55,876 nucleotides of DNA from UBA6065 sp038063975. GTDB taxonomy: Bacteria; Patescibacteriota; Minisyncoccia; Phycocordibacterales; UBA6065. Both the position numbers and the translations under genes were made by a program. Each line of letters opens with the position of its first letter. Within the stretch, counting starts at the first letter, position 1. The stretch covers positions 1-55,876 of the forward strand of contig JBBTTY010000041.1 of NCBI GenBank assembly GCA_038063975.1. The letters run 5' to 3'. Below the pieces are notes generated by a model. The model was not told the DNA's origin and made no database searches. It saw only the letters and a program-made list of their open reading frames with translations. Below are positions 24,898 to 34,371 of this stretch, piece after piece.

Positions 24898-26595
24898 TTA
24901 TCTATCGGGAGGAATATCATAATAATTAATCAAAAACTTTACGAGGTCAATGAAAGGCATAGTGAGGGTATGACTGGCATACTGTGCTCCTCTCGGATAA
25001 ACCGTAAAGAGAAAAATAATGAAACGCGGTTTGTATGCCGGAAAATAGCCGAAAAACGAATGCAGATATCTGTCTTCATAATACCCCCTGCCGTCCTCGA
25101 GAGCCATCTGCGCCGTCCCTGTTTTTGCGGCTATGGAATAACGTGGCTGTTTGACCGTTCCGTTGAGGAGCGCTTTATCCACCACTTCTACGAGCATACG
25201 TGTAATAGTCTCGGAAGTTTCCGGCTTAAAAACTCTCTCTGTATTGTCGTACGAGGGTGTCTTTGAAATACCTGTCACATAGTCTATGCGTTTTACTATA
25301 TGCGGATTTGGAAGTGTCCCACCATTTCCTAAAGCAGACAGAGCGCGTACTGTTTCAATCGGTGTCATGGCTATACCCTGACCGAAAGCCGCCGTGGCAT
25401 ATTCTATATCGCGCGGACTATCTAGATTTTTTATCAGACCATGTGTTTCTCCCGGCAGATCTATGCCTGTTTCTTTGCCAAAACCGTATGATTTAAAATA
25501 TTTTGAAATTTTTTCGTTGCCGAGTTTTAGCGCAACAAATGCCATGCCAGTATTGAGTGATTGATTTAAAACTTCCTGCATAGGTACATTACCTCTGCCC
25601 TTGCCGTCAAAATTGGATATTTTGGCTCCATTTATAGTTATAAAACCATAGTCTGTATATGTAGTTTGAGGTGTGATAACTCCTGCGTCAATTCCTGCCG
25701 CCATGGTCAGAGGTTTTATAATAGAACCCATCTCATAAACTCTGTCTATGAGTGGGTTGCCGAAGACAGCCGAATTTTTTTCCCCAGCAAAATCATTTGG
25801 ATCAAATGAAGGTAAAACTGCCATGGCGTATATTTCTCCTGTCATAGGATCCATGATGATGCCTCCGACGAGATCGGATTTCCACATCGCTAGGACAGAA
25901 GAAATTTTCTTTTCCAGTTCCTGTTCAACCGTAGGCTCGATTGATGTGATGATATCGCCTCCGGTAGATACATCATTGTCAAAAACTTTACCTAGATCAG
26001 AAAAAATTTTGGCAAAAAAGTTGCCGTATAAATCAGAGGAATCACGGGTGAGAATATCGTTGTAGTATCTCTCTAGACCATAACTGCCAGCCAGAGTTGT
26101 GCCGTCTTCTTGGAATCCGACGAATCCCAAAACATTGGCGGCTGTTTTGCCACCAGGATATATTCTCCAACGTTCTTTATATGTGTTCACTCCTGCCAGA
26201 TCGAGATCTTGTATGCGTTTGGCGGTTTTTTCATTTACCCGTTTTACTATTTCCACATAGGTTTTGTTTGTTTCGATTTTGGTCAAAAGTACCGATTCAT
26301 CTATGGACAAAATTCCGGACAAAGCATTGAAAACATCTTCAGGCTGTTCAATTTTTTTTGGTTCAATGGCGATGATCCAGCCAGTGGCGAGAGTGGCTGC
26401 TGAAATGATATTACCTGTTTCTGGTGAAAAAAAAATAGAGCCTCGATCATATATAGCTTGTCCTCTCTTCACATATTGTTTGTCAGCTTGATCTCTGTAG
26501 ATTTGGCTTTCTAGAACTTGAATATAATAAAGCCGACTAATCAGAATGAGAGCGAAAGCCAATATGAAAACCTTTAACAGTTGTATTCGGCGCAT
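24898..26595 (-). CDS. ftsI: Class B penicillin-binding protein, FtsI-like
   Basis: Septal peptidoglycan transpeptidase candidate, 565 residues. N-terminal membrane anchor (VFILAFALILISRLYYIQV), dimerisation domain, then transpeptidase domain with SIIK (SxxK), SLN (SxN) and KTGTAQ. It lies directly after ftsL and before murF, the standard division-cluster position, which supports FtsI over the PBP2 at 30574. Confidence 0.92.
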   Translation of the reverse strand: MRRIQLLKVFILAFALILISRLYYIQVLESQIYRDQADKQYVKRGQAIYDRGSIFFSPETGNIISAATLATGWIIAIEPKKIEQPEDVFNALSGILSIDESVLLTKIETNKTYVEIVKRVNEKTAKRIQDLDLAGVNTYKERWRIYPGGKTAANVLGFVGFQEDGTTLAGSYGLERYYNDILTRDSSDLYGNFFAKIFSDLGKVFDNDVSTGGDIITSIEPTVEQELEKKISSVLAMWKSDLVGGIIMDPMTGEIYAMAVLPSFDPNDFAGEKNSAVFGNPLIDRVYEMGSIIKPLTMAAGIDAGVITPQTTYTDYGFITINGAKISNFDGKGRGNVPMQEVLNQSLNTGMAFVALKLGNEKISKYFKSYGFGKETGIDLPGETHGLIKNLDSPRDIEYATAAFGQGIAMTPIETVRALSALGNGGTLPNPHIVKRIDYVTGISKTPSYDNTERVFKPETSETITRMLVEVVDKALLNGTVKQPRYSIAAKTGTAQMALEDGRGYYEDRYLHSFFGYFPAYKPRFIIFLFTVYPRGAQYASHTLTMPFIDLVKFLINYYDIPPDR

Positions 26596-26604
26596 GAAGC
26601 AAGG

Positions 26605-26925
26605 CTATCTATTGAAGGATAGAGAGATAGATGGTCTCTTTGCAATATATGTTGGTTCGACTAGAGATTCTATAAAACCAATTGAACGAGCATATTCAAT
26701 ATTGATTTCAGTTTTAGTCGACAAAAACTGCCCTTCCAAATTTCCGACGGAAGAAGCCAATTGAGCGATTTCTGCATGCATGTTTTTTGTTGCTACGATA
26801 TATGTGATAGCTCCGTTTACAAAATAAACATATGCGGATATGAAGAGAAAAGCAATAGAGAGGAATATCCATGCCGTCATTGGCTGTTCCATTGTTTCGA
26901 TTTTTGCTTGTACATATTGTGTCAT
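26605..26925 (-). CDS. ftsL: FtsL-like small bitopic protein
   Basis: 106 residues with one membrane segment (WIFLSIAFLFISAYVYFVNG) followed by a short heptad-like stretch (NMHAEIAQLASSVGNLEGQF). Sequence similarity to known FtsL is not evident by eye. The call rests on size, topology and position between rsmH and ftsI. FtsL forms the FtsQLB complex that activates septal wall synthesis. Confidence 0.7.
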   Translation of the reverse strand: MTQYVQAKIETMEQPMTAWIFLSIAFLFISAYVYFVNGAITYIVATKNMHAEIAQLASSVGNLEGQFLSTKTEINIEYARSIGFIESLVEPTYIAKRPSISLSFNR

Positions 26926-26943
26926 ATATTTTATTTTTAATTT

Positions 26944-27840
26944 TTATTGCTTTATGAAAATTCTTAGTTTAGCGCTTCGCGATCTGGGATTTTGTGAAAT
27001 TTCCTCAAAGTCAGGCACGATAGGTTTTTTTGTAAACGGTTCACCATAGTCATTCTTTTGCGCCTCTTTCATGAAATTTTTTACAATACGGTCTTCGAGG
27101 CTGTGAAAGGATATAATTGCCATCCTACCCCCTGTTTTGAGGCTTTTGAGACCGATCTCTAGAGCTGATTTGAGACTATCGAGTTCGTCATTTACCGCTA
27201 TGCGCAGAGCTTGGAAGGTTCTGGTAGCTGGATGGATTTTACCTCTCTTGTATATGGCAGGTACCGAACTTGAAACTATATCCACCAAATCATCTGTTGT
27301 TTCTATAGATTTTTTTTGCCTTCTCTCTACTATAGCTTTGGCAATTCGCCGAGAGTATCTCTCGTCACCGTAGGCATATATGACGTTGGCTATATCTTCT
27401 TGAGCCCAGGTGTTGACAATGTCGCGAGCGGTAAAAGAATCTTTGTTCGGATTTTTTTCCATGGTCATGAGCAGGGGCTCATTTTTTTTGAAGCTGAAGC
27501 CTCGACCGGAAGAATCCAAATGAGGAGAAGATAGTCCCAAATCAAGTATGATTTTATCTGCGTGATCTTTGCCTGATTCTTTCAAGAACCCATCCATGTT
27601 CCGAAAATTTCCCCGAAAGAGTCTGAAGCTCTTCGGATCGACTCCGGCTCCCATCAGTTTTTTTCTCGATTCCTCTATAGCATCTTCGTCTCTATCAATA
27701 CCTATGAGAAAAATTCCTTTTTCTTTTAGCAGAGCGCCGATTGCATGTCCCGCTCGGCCTAAAGTACCGTCAATGACAACATCGCCAGCTTTGAGATCGA
27801 GACCATCTATTGTTTCTTGTAAAAGAACTGCCTGATGCAT
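26944..27840 (-). CDS. rsmH: 16S rRNA m4C1402 methyltransferase RsmH
   Basis: 298 residues. SAM-binding motif DGTLGRAGHAIGALL, DLGLSSPHLDSSGRGFSF, and the late motif ISFHSLEDRIVKNF are typical. It methylates N4 of C1402 in 16S rRNA. It is the second gene of the dcw cluster, 18 bases after mraZ. Confidence 0.96.
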   Translation of the reverse strand: MHQAVLLQETIDGLDLKAGDVVIDGTLGRAGHAIGALLKEKGIFLIGIDRDEDAIEESRKKLMGAGVDPKSFRLFRGNFRNMDGFLKESGKDHADKIILDLGLSSPHLDSSGRGFSFKKNEPLLMTMEKNPNKDSFTARDIVNTWAQEDIANVIYAYGDERYSRRIAKAIVERRQKKSIETTDDLVDIVSSSVPAIYKRGKIHPATRTFQALRIAVNDELDSLKSALEIGLKSLKTGGRMAIISFHSLEDRIVKNFMKEAQKNDYGEPFTKKPIVPDFEEISQNPRSRSAKLRIFIKQ

Positions 27841-27858
27841 ACGGTTGACTGCGATCGA

Positions 27859-28293
27859 TTAGATCACGCCTACCTGGCCTAATTTTTCAGCCAAAGCGCC
27901 GGCTTTACCCTCAACGCCTTTTTTATAGCTGGTCCATGCTTTTTCGTTCCAGATTTCAACGCGAGATTGCACACCGACCACAGCGACCTTGCCTTTGAGC
28001 TTTGCCCAATTTTGGAGAAAATCCGGAACGAGGATGCGACCGATGGAATCAACGTCCGCCTCGACCGCCCCGCCAAACATAAATCGGCTGAAACTTCGGC
28101 TGTCGGATTGGCCAATAGAGGCTTCCGAGAGCTTTGTTGAAATTTTGTCCCATTCTTTTGGCATGAAGACAAACAGACAATGATCGAGACCGGGCGTGAC
28201 CACTACTCTCTTGCCCATGCTCTCTCTGAATTTTGCCGGCAGAGAAATGCGGTTTTTCTCGTCTATCGAATGTATGTATTCGCCTATGAGCAT
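27859..28293 (-). CDS. mraZ: Transcriptional regulator MraZ
   Basis: 144 residues with two AbrB/SpoVT-type domains. The start MLIGEYIHSIDEKNRISLP at 28293 matches the family N-terminus; the open frame extends upstream but those residues are not family-like and overlap the presumed operator. The conserved DxxGR motif of the second domain is DSIGRILVPDF. MraZ represses the dcw cluster it heads. GTGGG-type direct repeats lie upstream. Confidence 0.93.
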   Translation of the reverse strand: MLIGEYIHSIDEKNRISLPAKFRESMGKRVVVTPGLDHCLFVFMPKEWDKISTKLSEASIGQSDSRSFSRFMFGGAVEADVDSIGRILVPDFLQNWAKLKGKVAVVGVQSRVEIWNEKAWTSYKKGVEGKAGALAEKLGQVGVI

Positions 28294-28330
28294 GTATAGT
28301 GGGTTTTTATCGGAGAAAGTGTAATGATGT

Positions 28331-28386
28331 TCACTTTCCACTTTTTCCCACTTGTATAATAGTATATAACACTCTATCCCACTCTG
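28331..28386 (-). promoter_or_regulatory. Promoter and putative MraZ boxes of the dcw cluster
   Basis: On the minus strand TGGGATAGAGTG (28371-28386 region), a TATACT box (28361-28366) and TGGGAAAAAGTGGAAAGTG (28331-28352) follow each other. Known MraZ sites are TGGG repeats with about ten-base period. Two such partial pairs flank the -10 box, consistent with autoregulation. Confidence 0.5.
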
Positions 28387-28449
28387 ATACATAGTTATCC
28401 ACTTTATTCATCTACAACACATATAGTTTTTGTGTCAAAAAAACATTAT

Positions 28450-28496
28450 AAAAGTGGCAGGTATAAGTTCGAGAACTTATACCTGCCACTTTTTTG
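28450..28496. repeat. Nested-hairpin family A stem without core (copy 4)
   Basis: Perfect 21-pair stem (AAAAGTGGCAGGTATAAGTT...) closed by a two-base GA spacer, with a T-run; no core. The stem differs from that of copy 2 by one compensated pair (A-T to G-C). It lies two bases from the lysS stop and acts as a plausible lysS terminator, with mraZ transcribed away from it. Confidence 0.87.
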
Positions 28497-28497
28497 A

Positions 28498-29964
28498 CTA
28501 CTTAGACGATTTCTTTGGTCGCATCAGAGGGAAAGTTTGCACTTCACGTAGAGGTTTGTCTATGAGAAAGGCAAAAAGGCGCTCGCCAAAGCCAAAACCA
28601 CAGGTAGGTGGCATGCCGTGCTCGAGCATTTCAACGAATTCATAGTCAGCCATCATAGCTTGTTCATCTCCTCCATCTATCAATTTCTGCTGTGTATCAA
28701 AGCGCTTGCGCTGATCTATCGGATCATTCAGTTCCGAATATCCCCTGCCCATTTCACTACCGGCCAATATCGGCTGAAACATTTGAGCGACGTTCTTGCC
28801 TTCTATTGGTTTTGCCAGAGGAGCGACGAGTAGAGGATGATCAATGACAAAAGCCGGCCCGGAAATATTTTTGCGGCAGTATTTCCAAAGGGTGTCGAGT
28901 AGGCGCTCACGATTGTCACCCTCGTATTTTACTTTGAGCGAATCGAGTTTTTTCTTTATTTCAGAATTTTTTGCTTTTTCAATATCCAAACCGGTCTGTC
29001 TCTTTATTTCTTCGGCATATCGGATTTCTTTCCATTCGAGAGCCAGATCAAACGTATGATCTCGAGTTGTAAACTTTGTCGTGCCGAAAACTTCTTTAGC
29101 AATTGTTCTATACAGTTCTTGGACGAGTTTCATACCGTCTCGATAATCGGCGTAAGCCCAATAAAATTCCATATTTGTAAATTCTTGGAGGTGTTCCTGG
29201 CTCGAGCCTTCATTGCGAAACGCCCGTCCAATTTCAAATGTTTTCTGAAAACCGCCAGCCATTAGTCTTTTCTGCCAGAGTTCGCCTACTGATATACGCA
29301 AATAAACATCTATGTTAAAATCATTGTGGTGCGTTTTGAAAGGCCGCGCTTCTGCTCCACCAGTGGTCAATTCGAGCGTAGGTGTTTCAACTTCCAAAAA
29401 TCCTTCTTTTTTCAAAAATTCACGCGTCACATCCCAAAATTTGGCTTTCTTTTTGAATATATCGCGGAGTACTGGTGTCATAATCATATCGAGATAGCGT
29501 TTGCGATATCGCTCATCTTCGTCTGTCAGGCCGTGCCATTTTTCAGGCAGAGGCAAGAGGGATTTTGAAGCCATGGTCCAAGAGGAAACTAGAATACTCT
29601 CTTCGCCTTTTTGGGTAGTAAAGAATATGCCTGTTACACTCACAAAATCACCAATATCCACGGTGTCAGTAAAAAGTTCAAAAAGAAGTTTGGGATTTAA
29701 GGTGTCTTTTTTGAAAACAGCTTGAAGTTTATCCTTGCCGTCGTCTAATACCACAAAAAGAATTGCTCCTTGTCCGCGTATAGCTATGATCCTGCCTGCC
29801 AGTGATATGGTTTTATTCTGTTTTACGAAATCGGCGAAATTCTTGCGTGCATCGCAGAGGCACATGTTCCGAGGAACCTTGGCTGGATAGGGATCCATAC
29901 CCGCTTGCCTTAAAAGCTCGAGTTTTGCAAGTCTCGAAAGTCGTATTTTATCTAGTGGTGCCAT
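28498..29964 (-). CDS. lysS: Lysyl-tRNA synthetase, class II
   Basis: 488 residues. OB-fold anticodon domain (TISLAGRIIAIRGQGAILFV), class II motif 2 (FEIGRAFRNEGSSQEHLQEF) and motif 3 region (CGFGFGERLFAFLI, then FPLMRP). The motif 3 Asp before Arg is Glu here, a mild change. It follows greA by 18 bases, an arrangement seen in other bacteria. Confidence 0.95.
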   Translation of the reverse strand: MAPLDKIRLSRLAKLELLRQAGMDPYPAKVPRNMCLCDARKNFADFVKQNKTISLAGRIIAIRGQGAILFVVLDDGKDKLQAVFKKDTLNPKLLFELFTDTVDIGDFVSVTGIFFTTQKGEESILVSSWTMASKSLLPLPEKWHGLTDEDERYRKRYLDMIMTPVLRDIFKKKAKFWDVTREFLKKEGFLEVETPTLELTTGGAEARPFKTHHNDFNIDVYLRISVGELWQKRLMAGGFQKTFEIGRAFRNEGSSQEHLQEFTNMEFYWAYADYRDGMKLVQELYRTIAKEVFGTTKFTTRDHTFDLALEWKEIRYAEEIKRQTGLDIEKAKNSEIKKKLDSLKVKYEGDNRERLLDTLWKYCRKNISGPAFVIDHPLLVAPLAKPIEGKNVAQMFQPILAGSEMGRGYSELNDPIDQRKRFDTQQKLIDGGDEQAMMADYEFVEMLEHGMPPTCGFGFGERLFAFLIDKPLREVQTFPLMRPKKSSK

Positions 29965-29982
29965 AGGGCAATTATACCTGAT

Positions 29983-30453
29983 TTATTCTACAGAGACGAT
30001 TTTATAGAAAATAGTCCCTTTTGAAGTTTTTATCGTAACACTATCACCACTCTTTTTTCCTATGAGGACTGAACCTAGAGGAGAAAGATTTGAGATCTTA
30101 CCTTCAGTCATATTAACTTCATCTGAGCCGACAATTTTAAATTTCTGCATGCCCTTGATTCCTTGTTTTTCGACAGTTACAAGCGAGCCTATAGACACAT
30201 GATCGCCATGAGTTTCGTGGACGATTTCGGCCGTTTTGAGAGTATTTTCAATGGTTGAAATACGATCTTCTGTAGTTGCCTGTAATTCTCTCGCCTCTTG
30301 ATATTCGGCATTTTCGGAGAGGTCTCCTAGAGATCTAGCATATTCGAGACTGGTCGCTACTTCTTTTCTCTTTACTGTCTTTAGAATCTCTAACTCTTTC
30401 TCCAATTCTTTAAACTTCTCGCCGGTGAGGTATTTTGTGGTATCCATCATCAT
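29983..30453 (-). CDS. greA: Transcription elongation factor GreA
   Basis: 156 residues. An N-terminal coiled coil with acidic tip residues (SLEYARSLGDLSENAEYQEA) and the C-terminal FKBP-like domain (ISNLSPLGSVLIGKKSGDSV) are both present. It rescues backtracked RNA polymerase. Three successive ATG codons leave the exact start open. A TGA-TATACT extended -10 lies at about 30481-30489 on the minus strand. Confidence 0.95.
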   Translation of the reverse strand: MMMDTTKYLTGEKFKELEKELEILKTVKRKEVATSLEYARSLGDLSENAEYQEARELQATTEDRISTIENTLKTAEIVHETHGDHVSIGSLVTVEKQGIKGMQKFKIVGSDEVNMTEGKISNLSPLGSVLIGKKSGDSVTIKTSKGTIFYKIVSVE

Positions 30454-30573
30454 AAATGGGAATTATTTGTTATGTGGCCTAGTATATCACAGATTTCTAT
30501 AATTACAAAAATTGCAAAGTTTTTCCACCGAAAAACTTCCGTACTCCACACAAACACGTCCTCTGCTTTTATT

Positions 30574-32265
30574 TTACTTCAAATACTCTGGTGCATATAT
30601 ATGCATCCAATCCAGAAGTTCTCGCATGACGAATGTGGCGCCGTATACATTGGCACGTGGACCGTGTTCCATAATGACAACGAAAGCATACTTTGGATCA
30701 TCGTATGGAAAAAAACCAGTGACCCATGAATTGACATAAGTTTTTGAGATACCCAATTCCGCCGTACCGGTTTTCGCCCCTACTTCAACATATGGAACAT
30801 TGAGCCCGCTTGCCGTGCCAATCAGAACCCCTTGCCTCATGCCTTCGCGGACAATTTTAAAATGAAACGGGTCAATTGACATTTTATCTGCCATAACACC
30901 ATTTTCTCCTGAAATTTTTAAAATGCTCGGATGGAACAATAGGCCACCGTTCGCCACTGCGCCAACCGCTTTAAGTATCTGAAGTGGTGTCACTTGAAAG
31001 CCGTACTGGCCAATAGCTGTAAAGTAAGTGTCACCTATTCTCCATGGATCGCCGGGGAAAACTTTTTCTTTCCATGATGGAGAAGGAATAGTGCCAGCAG
31101 GCCCAACAAAATAATCACTTTCCAGATTTTTTCCCAAACCAAACAGAGAGAAATATTGTTTGAGCCTCTCTATGCCGAGCCCTCGTTGGTTTTCGAATCC
31201 TCCACCAATCTCATAAAAATAAACATTTGAAGATACAGCGATAGCTTTTCTCATATCTACGAGGCCATGCGCCTTCCAATCCATAAAAACACTTTTTTTC
31301 TCCGGATCATATGGATTGGGAATACTTATAGATCCTGTGCTCGCTATTTCTTTTTCCGGGTCAATGATTTCTTCTTCCAAGGCGGCGATGGCAATATATG
31401 GTTTTATGATGGAACCAGGCGTATATAATCCGCTGATTATACGATTGAGAAAAGGTTTTTTCTTGTCAGTCAAAAACTTTGAAATGGTCTCATCATCTGT
31501 GCCGTCGGACATGATTTGACTATCATATTCAGGAAAACTAGTCAGAGCGATTATTTCTCCTGTTCGCACATCCATAATCGCCCCTCCACCTCCTGTAAAG
31601 CCGACCCGATCTGCTAATTCCTTGATGTAATAAAAGAGTTTTGTCTCGACTGCCGAATCGACAGATAGCGTTATATTCTCGCCGTCTACTGCTCTCCGTA
31701 TGACTGATTCAGATTTTATATTTCCCACGGCATCCAGTTCTATGATTTCCAGTCCATGTTTTCCTTTGAGTTTATCATCATATATTTTTTCGACACCAGT
31801 CACGCTCTCAAAATCACTGCGATAATAAAAACCCTGTTTGTCTTTGGAGGGATATTTAATATAACCGAGTACATGAGAGAGGCCTGCCGCTTTGAAATAA
31901 TTTCGTGTAGAAAAATCATTTTCTGCCACACTCCCTTTATTCCAAGCTAATATGACATTGTTTATGTCATATATCGCTCCTCTCTCGGCAAAAATTATAG
32001 TTTCATTGACCACGTTATTTTCACTTATAGCACTATAATTTTTTCCGTCTTTTGCTTGCAGGGTCCAGGCGCGACCTAGGAGAATGATCATGATAAACAG
32101 ACATGAGCCAGAAAGGGTGATGATAGAAGCTACAGAAATAGATTTCTCTAGCCGACCTTCAAATTGATTTACGTCAAAACCGGGCATATTCTCTGAATCG
32201 AGAAATATTTCATCAGGATCAATCTCGTGCCGGACGACTGATTTTTGTCTACGAAAAAAATTCAC
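30574..32265 (-). CDS. mrdA: Class B penicillin-binding protein 2 (elongation)
   Basis: 563 residues. Membrane anchor (ITLSGSCLFIMIILLGRAWTL), dimerisation domain and transpeptidase with SIIK, SSN and KTGTAE. It follows mreD by nine bases at the end of the mreBCD unit, which fits PBP2 of the elongation complex. No RodA gene follows; the only SEDS protein seen is at 915-2018. Confidence 0.92.
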   Translation of the reverse strand: MNFFRRQKSVVRHEIDPDEIFLDSENMPGFDVNQFEGRLEKSISVASIITLSGSCLFIMIILLGRAWTLQAKDGKNYSAISENNVVNETIIFAERGAIYDINNVILAWNKGSVAENDFSTRNYFKAAGLSHVLGYIKYPSKDKQGFYYRSDFESVTGVEKIYDDKLKGKHGLEIIELDAVGNIKSESVIRRAVDGENITLSVDSAVETKLFYYIKELADRVGFTGGGGAIMDVRTGEIIALTSFPEYDSQIMSDGTDDETISKFLTDKKKPFLNRIISGLYTPGSIIKPYIAIAALEEEIIDPEKEIASTGSISIPNPYDPEKKSVFMDWKAHGLVDMRKAIAVSSNVYFYEIGGGFENQRGLGIERLKQYFSLFGLGKNLESDYFVGPAGTIPSPSWKEKVFPGDPWRIGDTYFTAIGQYGFQVTPLQILKAVGAVANGGLLFHPSILKISGENGVMADKMSIDPFHFKIVREGMRQGVLIGTASGLNVPYVEVGAKTGTAELGISKTYVNSWVTGFFPYDDPKYAFVVIMEHGPRANVYGATFVMRELLDWMHIYAPEYLK

Positions 32266-32274
32266 AAAATTATG

Positions 32275-32523
32275 TTACCACACTACTCTGTTTCGAATAA
32301 TGGCCGAGAGAAAAAAAATGATAACAGAAAAAACAGAGAAAATATATGCTAAGCCATATATACCTAATTTTGTACCGTAAAAGGCGTCTATGAGAATGCC
32401 GAAAAAAATAGCTTCATAAAATCTGGGAATTGCAAAACATGAAATAATGAGGATGGTAGTGGTGATCCACCAAGGAAAAAAAAGTATTGATGTGATGATA
32501 ATGATATTTGCGACTGTTCTCAT
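32275..32523 (-). CDS. mreD: MreD-like membrane protein
   Basis: 82 residues, half the usual size of MreD, with about three membrane segments (TVANIIIITSILFFPWW, FIFSVFSVIIFFLSAII). Its four-base overlap with mreC (ATGA) and its position before mrdA support the call. Sequence identity is weak, as is normal for MreD. It may be a shortened form. Confidence 0.65.
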   Translation of the reverse strand: MRTVANIIIITSILFFPWWITTTILIISCFAIPRFYEAIFFGILIDAFYGTKLGIYGLAYIFSVFSVIIFFLSAIIRNRVVW

Positions 32524-33317
32524 TGTTTGATTTGTACTTCTACGAAGTTTATATCATAGATATTTATAGGTGTTTTGAAAAGAATGGTTGAAAAAGAATC
32601 AGCCGAATCAACAATAATGCTCTCAACCACTCCCAAGATATGAAATTTTATATTTGGCAGTATTACTATATCTCCTTCTTTTATATCAGCGGAAGCAGGC
32701 ACGTTCGCTATAAAATTACCTCCCCCTCTGCCCGTAGCTTCCGTGTTTATTTTTGATCCTGTAAATAAAACATTTATTTTTTTGCCTGGGGTGGAAAATA
32801 AACTCACTTTTGACTGATGTGGATATACTTCTGCAATTTCTCCTATGATTACATCACTTGCCGTATAAACCAAGGCACCAACTTCAATTCCGTCTCTCGA
32901 TCCTATGTCTATGACGAGCGTATCATATGGAGAAACCGGTGGTCTAGTCAAAACGACACCCAAAATTATCCGTCCTTCAGGAATTCTGGCGAGCATATTT
33001 TTGAGATTTTCATTTTCTTGTTTTAATGTGTCGAGCATGAGCAGTGATGTTTCTTTAGAGCGAATTTTTTCCACTAGCGTCTCATTTTCCTTTAGCAAAC
33101 TGTTTTTTGATTTCATAGTCTTTGCTATATGCCCCATCCAACCGACAAAAGAGTTTTCGATTTTCCACGCCAGAGATGCCACAGGATAAAATAAAGAAGC
33201 ATAAAAACGTGGAAAGAAGAAATGCAGGCCAAAAAGAAGTATAAGAAAGAGCATAATACCCACTATCGTCAGTCTGTTTTTCTTTTTTGCCGTATTACTG
33301 CGCTTTAGGTAGATCAT
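32520..33317 (-). CDS. mreC: Rod shape-determining protein MreC
   Basis: 265 residues. One N-terminal membrane segment (LTIVGIMLFLILLFGLHFFF), a coiled coil (NSLLKENETLVEKIRSKE) and the beta-rich periplasmic domain (VYTASDVIIGEIAEVYPHQSK). It links MreB to the wall synthases. It overlaps the end of mreB by 23 bases and mreD by four, so translation is probably coupled. Confidence 0.9.
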   Translation of the reverse strand: MIYLKRSNTAKKKNRLTIVGIMLFLILLFGLHFFFPRFYASLFYPVASLAWKIENSFVGWMGHIAKTMKSKNSLLKENETLVEKIRSKETSLLMLDTLKQENENLKNMLARIPEGRIILGVVLTRPPVSPYDTLVIDIGSRDGIEVGALVYTASDVIIGEIAEVYPHQSKVSLFSTPGKKINVLFTGSKINTEATGRGGGNFIANVPASADIKEGDIVILPNIKFHILGVVESIIVDSADSFSTILFKTPINIYDINFVEVQIKQ

Positions 33318-34359
33318 CTTCGTTTTGGATGAGCACGTCCTGATAAAGTTCGAAGTCTTCTAAAATAACGCCTGTACCGCGCGCCACGGCTGTAAGTGGA
33401 TCGTCCACTATATGGACGGGGATTTTGACGGCTTCTTCTATTAGTTTGTCAAGGCCACGAATGAGGGCCCCGCCACCGACGAGAAAAATGCCTCTCTGCA
33501 TGACATCAGCCAGAATTTCTGGTGGAGTTATTTCGAGTACTTCTTTTACCGAATCAACTAGATTGTCTATTGATTGTGATATGGCTTCACGAATGTCGGC
33601 ATCTGTCAGTATCACTTCACGAGGTAGTCCAGTAACCAAATCCCGGCCACGGATAGGAGCTTCGTGAGGAGTTGGCTCTGGCTTGACGACGCCTATGATA
33701 ATTTTTATATCTTCTGCGGTTTTTTCACCTATTAGTATTTTAAATTCGTTTCGGATGTATGAAATGATGTCGCTATTCATCTTATCGCCTGCGATTTTGA
33801 GGGATTTGGAACGCACCACACCACCTAGAGATATAACAGCGATATCAGTTGTGCCTCCGCCTATATCTATGATCATATTACCTGCTGGTTCATGAATAGG
33901 AAGCCTGATACCTATGGCCGCAGCCATAGGTTGTTCCACTATATGCACTTCTCTAGCCCCGGCATTTTTGGTGGCGTCGCGTACAGCTCTAGCTTCTACG
34001 TTGGTCACTCCGGAAGGAATACCGACGAGCACTCTTGGCCCGAAAAATTTTTTTGATTCTTTTTGCGCTCTGTTTATGAGATAAACAATCATTTCCTCAG
34101 CCACTTCAAAATCGGAAATAACTCCATCAACCAGAGGTTTTACTGCCGTGATATGAGCAGGTGTACGACCGAGCATATCTTTAGCTTGAGCACCGACAGC
34201 GACGACACGACCGGTTTTTTGATTGACAGCTACGACCGAAGGCTCGTTTATGACTATGCCCTGGCCTTTGACGTAGACCAGGGTATTAGCCGTACCGAGG
34301 TCTATGCCGATATCATGAGAGAAAGCAGTATATAATCTATCGAGTAATCCTATGGCCAT
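33295..34359 (-). CDS. mreB: Actin-like rod shape protein MreB (operon copy)
   Basis: 354 residues. Nucleotide-binding motifs DLGTANTLVYVKGQG, DIGGGTTDIAVISLGG and GGGALIRGLDKLI are intact. It is the first mre gene, followed by mreC, mreD and mrdA, and preceded by proS. A second, shorter paralogue lies at 38598-39611. Confidence 0.97.
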   Translation of the reverse strand: MAIGLLDRLYTAFSHDIGIDLGTANTLVYVKGQGIVINEPSVVAVNQKTGRVVAVGAQAKDMLGRTPAHITAVKPLVDGVISDFEVAEEMIVYLINRAQKESKKFFGPRVLVGIPSGVTNVEARAVRDATKNAGAREVHIVEQPMAAAIGIRLPIHEPAGNMIIDIGGGTTDIAVISLGGVVRSKSLKIAGDKMNSDIISYIRNEFKILIGEKTAEDIKIIIGVVKPEPTPHEAPIRGRDLVTGLPREVILTDADIREAISQSIDNLVDSVKEVLEITPPEILADVMQRGIFLVGGGALIRGLDKLIEEAVKIPVHIVDDPLTAVARGTGVILEDFELYQDVLIQNEDDLPKAQ

Positions 34360-34371
34360 GTGATGTATATG

